From Rhinopithecus roxellana (taxonomy: Eukaryota; Chordata; Mammalia; Primates; Cercopithecidae): a DNA stretch of 64,000 nt. The notes under the pieces were generated by a model, which was not told the DNA's origin, did not search any database, and saw only the letters and a program-made list of their open reading frames with translations. Every line of letters starts with the position of its first letter. Positions within the stretch are counted from its first letter, which is position 1. The position numbers were made by a program, and so were the translations under genes. This document shows, in pieces, positions 58,101 through 64,000 of the stretch. The DNA lies in NCBI RefSeq assembly GCF_007565055.1, contig NC_044554.1, forward strand, positions 137,825,463-137,889,462, written 5' to 3'.

Positions 58101-58732
58101 CATTTTTTCTATCAGGATTATTGTTTGGAAGGCTGAATCAAATCTTTCGACAGTGAGTCAAAAACCCACATTCTGGGTTTTGTAAAAGTTTCGATTCAGT
58201 TTACTATTGCTTTCAAATGTGTTGAGTTCTTGGCACTGGCAAAACTCTCAAGATTAATGTGCACCTACTAGCTCATACCACCACAGTATTCAATACTTTC
58301 TTAGCTCAAACATCTAGCTTCCAATATCTCAACAGGTTGTTCTATTTACTCTCCAGTCTTGCCTGTCTTTCCTGTGCCTCAGGAGAGTTCTGGGCAGCCT
58401 GCCACCCTCCCTCCAGCCTTCACAGAGCTGCTGCAGTACAATGGTTAGAGGCCTAGAACCTGCAAAGCAATTTATCTCAGCAATCATGCCCTACCCCATG
58501 CCTTTGATATACGACATTTGAGCACTTAATGAAGACCTTTGGGAGAGAATTGGAGAGTGAGTGCACACTCATTCTCTCACTGGAATGGCATGAGATTGTA
58601 ATCTATCATCCTGGTCCACACACAGGAGTGTCATTTGGCAGGTCTCCCTTTGGCCCTGTTTATGGTGCATTCCTCCTGCCACTGTTTTGTAGGTGATTAA
58701 AGCAACTATAATTCTATTCTCTCTTAGAGAGA
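58101..58732. other. Intergenic DNA
   Basis: No gene or recognised repeat. It ends in a 17-bp palindrome 'ttctctcttagagagaa' (58717-58733) at the edge of the 204-bp duplication. Confidence 0.5.
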
Positions 58733-58936
58733 ATTTCACTTGTGATTTGTGCGACTCATGAATTACTCAGAAGCAAAATACTTAATGTCTGTATATTTTG
58801 GTATTTTTTAGATAATTTTCTGCCACTGATTTTTATTTTAGGTCGTGAATCATATACTCTATGATTCTGGTCTTTTGAAATTTATTGAGACTTCTTTTTT
58901 GTATGCTGTCACCTGATTAGTTTATCTTGTTGGGTG
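58733..58936 (+). repeat. 204-bp perfect copy of 56069-56272, same orientation
   Basis: Read base by base, 58733-58936 and 56069-56272 are identical over all 204 positions and differ immediately outside. The 56069 copy is colinear with surrounding ancient L1M; the 58733 copy is not. The latter is therefore the derived copy. There is no poly-A and no target-site duplication. Confidence 0.97.
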
Positions 58937-59304
58937 AACTCTCCTTATCTTTTGGATTTAAATTTATTTAAATTTGTGTCCTCATTTTTTTGGTAAGTTT
59001 TTTAAAACTGTTTTTTAAAAAAAACCTTCTCTACCTTGTGTTTGTTGTGAAGAAACAGTCCTTTATAACTTATAAATCCTGATTGGACTCTGTGTTTTTC
59101 TTATTTTATATTTGGAACACCTCCTTAAGGATTTCTGGACCCAATTCTCCTCTTTTCGGCAGCAGTGATGATCGCTTAGAAAAAGAATGAAAATATCCTC
59201 TTTTTATCCCCCTAACCAGTTAACTTTACTCACTGCCATCACTTATCTTTGTGTAGTAAAAGTTGCAGACAGAATTCACTCTTCCAAATTTAATACAGAT
59301 ATTC
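58937..59304. other. Intergenic DNA, nothing recognised
   Basis: AT-rich, with no gene. Confidence 0.45.
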
Positions 59305-59515
59305 ATGCCACAGTGGTTAATAGCTGTGGCTTTGCAGTCAAAATATCCGAGTTCTAGTTGCTAGCTGTGTGGCCATGTGCAAATCATAATACCTTGGATC
59401 CTCTATTTCCATTGTTTGAAATAAGATATGGGATAATAACAGAACCTAATCCATAGCATTCTATAAAAATTAGATGATATAAACCACACAATGCCTAGCA
59501 CAATAAATTCATTCA
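59305..59515 (+). mobile_element. MIR SINE
   Basis: 'acagtggttaatagctgtggctttgcagtc', 'ctagctgtgtggccatgtgcaaatcat', 'gggataataacagaacctaatccatag' and 'cacaatgcctagcacaata' give near-complete MIR order. Confidence 0.85.
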
Positions 59516-60545
59516 TTCCCCAAGTGTCATCAAACTCCTAAAATCATTCTCACTAGAAATTATGATTATGACAAAAACCCTATAAAAGATGATTTGAATA
59601 TTTGGGAAAGAAAGTTTTTACACATGGGGAGAGATTAGCTCCATGCAGGTGTGAAGCAAGATGAATGAGACTGAGGAAATATAGAAGATCCTGCCTAAAA
59701 AGGAGTACAGAGACATAAGTAAGAGTTTCAGATAGGTAAGTTATCTGCAGAATTTAATACAGACCTCTGCTTTTAAAATAAAGGGAATGACAAAGTTGTG
59801 TCAATAGAGTCAGGAGTTTACTGCCTGTGAATTAAGTCAGGTGGCACAGGGGGAAATGGTAGTTTTGCTTATGGTAGCTGTGCTATGTATCTGAGGCACT
59901 ATCTCTGAAAATCAGTCAGAAAAACTTCAATCTTTTCAACCCCAGGTTTCCAATGTAACCTAACCAGGTTTCCAACATAATCTGACCAGCATAACAGTGG
60001 AAGGGGGTGAGTGGAGAGAGACTTATATATTAACATTTGACAAATTATATGCTTCAAAATAATTATGTTCCTTATCTGATCATAATTGTTAACAGCTAAT
60101 TTCTAGAAAAGTGATTTTTGCAAAATTTTTAGTTATGGCTGACTGCTATTAGGATTTGGGGGATTTGGGTGATTTACCATTAAAGGAGATAAAAGAGAAT
60201 TGAAATGAGAGATAAGGCTGTTTTCAAGATCTAGTACAACCTAGAGAAATCCCTTAGCTTCAGCACCATACTAAATATAACCAGAAATCATTAAGAAAGA
60301 ATGTTCTTCTATTTAAATTTATCCCAGACTGTTAAAATCATTGGCCTTTACATCTGATAGCACCTAGACCAGTACTGAACTCAGAACTCAGGAAATCATT
60401 GTCAATCAAATAATTGGAAGCTTTTCAGAAAATTTTCCTTTCAAAATGTGCTTTGATGAAAAATAAGGGCATAGGAACAAATGTACCAAACATTCAATAT
60501 CTGTCTTTAAAGTACTTCCTTGTTACATGGATGATAAATTTGTCC
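59516..60545. other. Intergenic DNA, nothing recognised
   Basis: No gene or repeat called. A short near-repeat 'cca(g)gtttccaa' occurs twice at about 59943-59975. Confidence 0.45.
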
Positions 60546-60785
60546 TAATAATATCTAATATTTACTGATTGCCCTGCAGGTATCAGCTCCCATCTATAGC
60601 CCTTTGAGATAGACATTATTACTATCTTCATTTTGCAGATAATACAAATTAGGTATAAAGAAGGCTAAGTATTTTGCCCACTCTTACAGAGATTTTGTAT
60701 ATCTCTGTCAGGCTGGGCTCATTTTCAGGCCATATGGCTCCTAAGTCTGTGGTCCCAACCCTGCCACTAAACTACTTCTTACAGA
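60546..60785 (-). mobile_element. MIR SINE, minus strand
   Basis: Reversed MIR: 'ccctttgagatagacattattactatcttcattttgcagataa', 'aaggctaagtattttgcccactcttacagag' and a final 'ccctgccactaaactac'. Confidence 0.78.
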
Positions 60786-61019
60786 GACATTCTCCTAGGA
60801 AGACTTATTCCTATGTGAATTTCAGGAACTTGGATAAGGAACTGTGCTATATGGCTAGCATGTTTTAAGTTAAATGATAAGGTTAATTGAGAAAATACTA
60901 AGTACTCCCTTAAGAATTAAAGAAAAAAAGTAATTTTTTCACTTAATAATACATGTTACATTATAGAACAATTTGCCAATTTAACAATAATAAAGAAAAA
61001 ACACACATGCTCTCAAACT
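60786..61019. other. Short intergenic stretch
   Basis: Nothing recognised. Confidence 0.4.
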
Positions 61020-61700
61020 ACAGGCAACTGTTTACATTTTGTATATTTCTTTCTATTTCAAGGCAGATATGTAATATACATTTATATCTATGTGTTATCT
61101 ATATGTGAATATACTTTACATCCTATTATAATACCTCATATCCTATACTTTGCATCCTGATTTTAATTTTATATCACTCCATGGGATAACATCCTTATAA
61201 CATGATTTTTACTGGCTTTGTAAATACTCAATAGATGGCTATTCCATAATTTTAAAAACTTAGTAATTCTAAAGGGAACATCATATCTCCACAGGTGGAC
61301 TGTAAATAATTTTGAGAAAAAATTTCCCCCATGATTCTGATTTGTTTTAACCAACCTGTTAATTTTGAAATTTCAAACAATGTTAATGGAAGACACCCTG
61401 ACCCTCCCCTTTGGAAAATATGGGCTAAATAAAAGGGATTGAAAAATAATGATTTTATCAATGTCCCTTGTTGGACATTGAGTTGTAAATGGACACACCT
61501 CATACCCAAATCTTTTTAGAGTTCTCATTTGGTTTAGGATACTTCCGAAAGAGTGGAATTGCTGGGCCAAACGATGTGAATATTTTAATAGTCTTGATAT
61601 ATATTGACCGCCTGTCAGAAAACTTAGGAATTTTAAATCTCCGACAACATTGTATGAGAAAGCTCACTGTCTCACATATGGATCTACAGTAATCCTTTTA
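61020..61700 (-). mobile_element. Possible ancient L1M ORF2 3' fragment
   Basis: 'agagtggaattgctgggccaaacgatgtgaatattttaa' near 61548 and 'caacattgtatgagaaagctcactg' near 61643 resemble reversed old L1. The middle (about 61260-61510) does not fit well and may be a separate insertion or unique DNA. Confidence 0.4.
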
Positions 61701-62429
61701 AACATTACATTGGATATTGTTCTGACTTGTATTTTCTACTTTTACATAGCTTCATTTCCCAATTGCCGGAACACACTGATCCTGTTAGAAGAGAGAAATA
61801 TATAACTCTCACTTCCTTGCTCCTGTGACTGCAACAATGCCTACCATTCATTAAACGTTCAACTCTCCCCAGGCAATGAGACTAGAGTGCCCTTAATATC
61901 ATTACCTGCATCTCACTGATCCCTCAAACCGACTCTTTGTCGTTGTTCTTATCTTCTCAGTGAAATGACCTAGACATTGGGGAGGGTAGCCCCCACCCAC
62001 AGCGAAGAGCTGAAGTACTGGGATCCGAAGCGGGATTTCACACACCTGTAACTAGCACCAGAGTTAAGAGGTGGGGAGGGGCAGCGTGGGCAAAGCAAAA
62101 CGAAACCGAACAAAAACAAAAAATATGGCCTTGCCGCTTGGTGTTTCCTTCTAGTTGACAAGTTTCTAAATTAAAATAGAAGTAGCTTTGCTTCTGTCAG
62201 CGGCGTGTGTACGGACCAGTTTATCCCATTCCTAGAGACCAGAGTGTCAGCGACAACTCGCATTGCGTGAGCAAAGAGGCCGCTCAGCTGAAAGCTGAGG
62301 CAGATGGTGCACGTTTCCCCTTTGCAAAAGAAAATGGTCTGACATGGCAAAAAGGAAGAGTGACTATTCCTAGGTAATTCGTGGCTAGAGTGGACACACT
62401 TTAGTTTGAAGTCTGGGGCACACCAAGGT
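61701..62429. other. Upstream flank of the CpG island
   Basis: Base composition shifts gradually from AT-rich to mixed. It contains no exon signals I can support. A minus-strand frame (62659-62171) extends from the island across here but lacks splice or protein evidence. Confidence 0.4.
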
Positions 62430-62900
62430 AATGAAACCCGGAGAGCGCACACTCTCACACGATCTGCGCCTAAGGGCTCAAGCAGGAGGAAGAAGGGCGC
62501 ATGCGTCAGGTGCACGCCTGAGGCTCCCCCGCCCCTCCGGGAGCGCTCTGCGCAGGCGCAGGTTACAGCAGCGCTTGGCCTCTGCTGATGCCGTCGTTGT
62601 CCTACCCCTCCCCCGTCCCAGCTCTGCGGCGGCCGCGCGCTACAGGCCGGTCGCTCCACCCCCCCGGCTCCCGGGACTGTGGACTCCGTGACCCTGTCCT
62701 CGGCCCTGTCCGCGCCGAAGCAGCCTGGGACTGCGCAGCGCCCCGCGTGCCGGTGAGCGACCCCGGACGTGCAGTCCCCAGGTCCCCTTCCGGAGCAGGG
62801 CTGAGCGGCTGCGCCGCGGCTTAAGCCGGGCCTGACAAGGAGGGGAGACCGCCTGGGTGCTGGGCCCGCCGCAGGTACGACGGCGCTCAGGGCTCGAGAT
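62430..62900 (+). promoter_or_regulatory. CpG-island promoter of an unidentified host gene
   Basis: GC content and CpG density jump sharply compared with the rest of the window ('gcggcggccgcgcgc' at 62626). Candidate factor sites: an NRF1-like 'gcgcatgcgtc' at 62497-62507, an NRF1-like 'tgcgcaggcgca' at 62549-62560, and an Sp1/GC-box 'ccccgcccctcc' at 62527-62538. No TATA box is seen at a sensible distance. Such promoters are typical of broadly expressed genes. Direction is assigned from the plus-strand splice donors downstream; divergent transcription is possible. Confidence 0.85.
62561..62752 (+). other. Putative first exon, probably noncoding
   Basis: The exon end is inferred from a good donor, 'gtgccg|gtgagc', with GT at 62753. 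A second usable donor, 'cgcag|gtacga', lies at 62875, so exon 1 could end at 62874 instead. The transcription start is not visible and is placed only loosely, just downstream of the NRF1-like sites. A frame from ATG 62588 stays open across the first donor, giving 55 codons in phase 0, but the ATG has a C at -3 and the peptide matches nothing I know. I favour 5' UTR. Gene identity unknown. Confidence 0.55.
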
Positions 62901-64000
62901 CGAGGTGCTGTTTCGCCTCTTATGAGGCCCAGCCAGGGAACACGGGGCTTCGGCCCAAGCCCGGCCTCTGGGTTGCCTCAAGGCCCTCACCCCTTGAGCG
63001 CCAGGTGGCCCTCTTGCTTTTGCTGTTGATGAATTTTCTTGCCATGGTGCGGGGATATTTTTCACCTTTACAGAGTAGACTTTGTGCTAGGTGTTGTTTA
63101 TGGAGCTTTTTAAAGGCGCTGGTTTCCTTCGTTCTCAAGCCCTTTTAGAACTAAAACCAGTGTTTGCACAGACGATCAGGAGCCATTTAAATTGGAGTGC
63201 TGTGATATATTTTTTCTCTCCAAATTGAGTCTGATATCCATGTTGGCTTTCAGTAAAGGAAGGAACTGCTATAATAACATTGAGCACCGAGAGGTTGGAG
63301 AAGAGGGTCTAGCACCCCTTTTTTAAACCATTGAGTCTCCAAGAATAAAAGTGGTTAAACTTGTCAGTTCTCTAAGGAAAATCTAGTAGAGAAGGCAAGG
63401 GATTCCCAGTTTTTGACAAAGTCTGGCACTTGTCCAAACACCTGCCTAAAACAATCGATCACGGCAGCTGTTAGATTAGGACAGAAAACAGGCCCAAACG
63501 GAGAGCCACTTGAGTTTCCCTTTCTGTGTCTTTTCTCTCAATGCCCTCCAGTAAGATGCAGCTTACACCCTGGCTGTGTTGACTGAGATCCCAGAAAGGG
63601 TGCCTTTAAGGCTGAAAGGGTGCCCTTAAGACCTTGCTGGTAAGGCCCAATGATCCCAGTTCAGCTAGTGTTCCGCATAGACCCCAGGGTCACTCTGTGG
63701 GGACAGTGCTGTTAAGTCTTCCCTAACCTACCTGTGGCTGGCAGGTGTTGATTTGACCGGGGTATTGTGTCACTGAGCCAAATTAAGACAGTGATTTTTT
63801 AGAAGTCATAAATCATTTGTATTTTTGATGTGGGCAATTACTTTTATAAATACATAGGTTTTTTTTTTGAAAGAGTGAAAATCTTATTTTACAGTTTCGT
63901 TTGTACACCGTTTGTATATTTTTTTATTCTGTTTGAGTGACAGCAACAAGCGGATGGCATGCGAGTTTTATTTTTTTATCTTTGTATTTATTTTGTATAT
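62753..64000 (+). other. Probable first intron, continuing past the window
   Basis: GC content falls off after about 62900. No acceptor-exon-donor set is convincing up to 64000, and the last 200 bases are T-rich. No repeat family was recognised. Confidence 0.45.

Noticed and set aside
62171..62659. 162-codon minus-strand frame across the CpG island
   Set aside because: GC-rich DNA gives long chance frames. No minus-strand splice donor or recognisable domain was seen, and plus-strand donors are better.
62640..63065. 141-codon minus-strand frame in the same island
   Set aside because: Same reason: low stop-codon frequency in GC-rich sequence and no protein features.

Overview
This is repeat-dense primate genomic DNA, most likely from an Old World monkey such as a macaque, baboon or guenon. 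The youngest Alus (17809-18110, 18721-19057, 41715-42006, 51330-51637) carry 'ggctcaagcctg' and 'gaggtggc' variants that I associate with cercopithecoid AluY lineages. The two youngest L1 copies share a 3' UTR with a repeated 'gagttgatgggtgc'-like motif, which also fits. No complete protein-coding gene, tRNA, rRNA or CRISPR array is visible. Nearly all long reading frames are fragments of transposon genes or chance frames.

Layout: 1-4772 holds an MLT1 LTR broken by two L1 5' ends pointing away from each other. 4773-8867 is AT-rich DNA with a MIR, an MLT1-type LTR and an L2. 8868-16418 is a stack of four minus-strand L1 3' ends, the last belonging to a near-full-length dead L1. 16419-21166 is mostly unique DNA with two inverted AluYs. 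21167-27595 is an old L1M containing an Alu and a 5.2-kb young L1 whose 5' structure looks like a spliced L1 transcript that was reinserted. 27596-33202 has very old L1 and Tigger1 DNA-transposon remains. 33203-36757 is AT-rich with a MER5A. 36758-41381 is an MST provirus containing a complete antisense THE1 provirus. 41382-48978 is AT-rich with Alus and microsatellites. 48979-51650 is a 5'-truncated L1 plus an Alu inserted at the same target site. 51651-58100 is ancient L1M cut by Alus, an MLT2 LTR and a MER5A. 58101-61700 is AT-rich with two MIRs and a 204-bp perfect copy of sequence lying 2.66 kb upstream.

At about 62430-62900 the composition changes sharply to a CpG island with GC-box and NRF1-like sites and a good splice donor on the plus strand at 62753. 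This is the only convincing host-gene signal: a promoter and probable first exon of a gene running rightward out of the window. I cannot name the gene. The remaining 1.2 kb reads as its first intron.

I do not see a new functional biological system. The observations most worth checking are the spliced-and-retrotransposed L1 (21900-27122, also carrying a short 3' transduction), the 204-bp identical duplication with a palindrome at its breakpoint (58733-58936), and the L1 and Alu that used the same endonuclease site (48979-51650).
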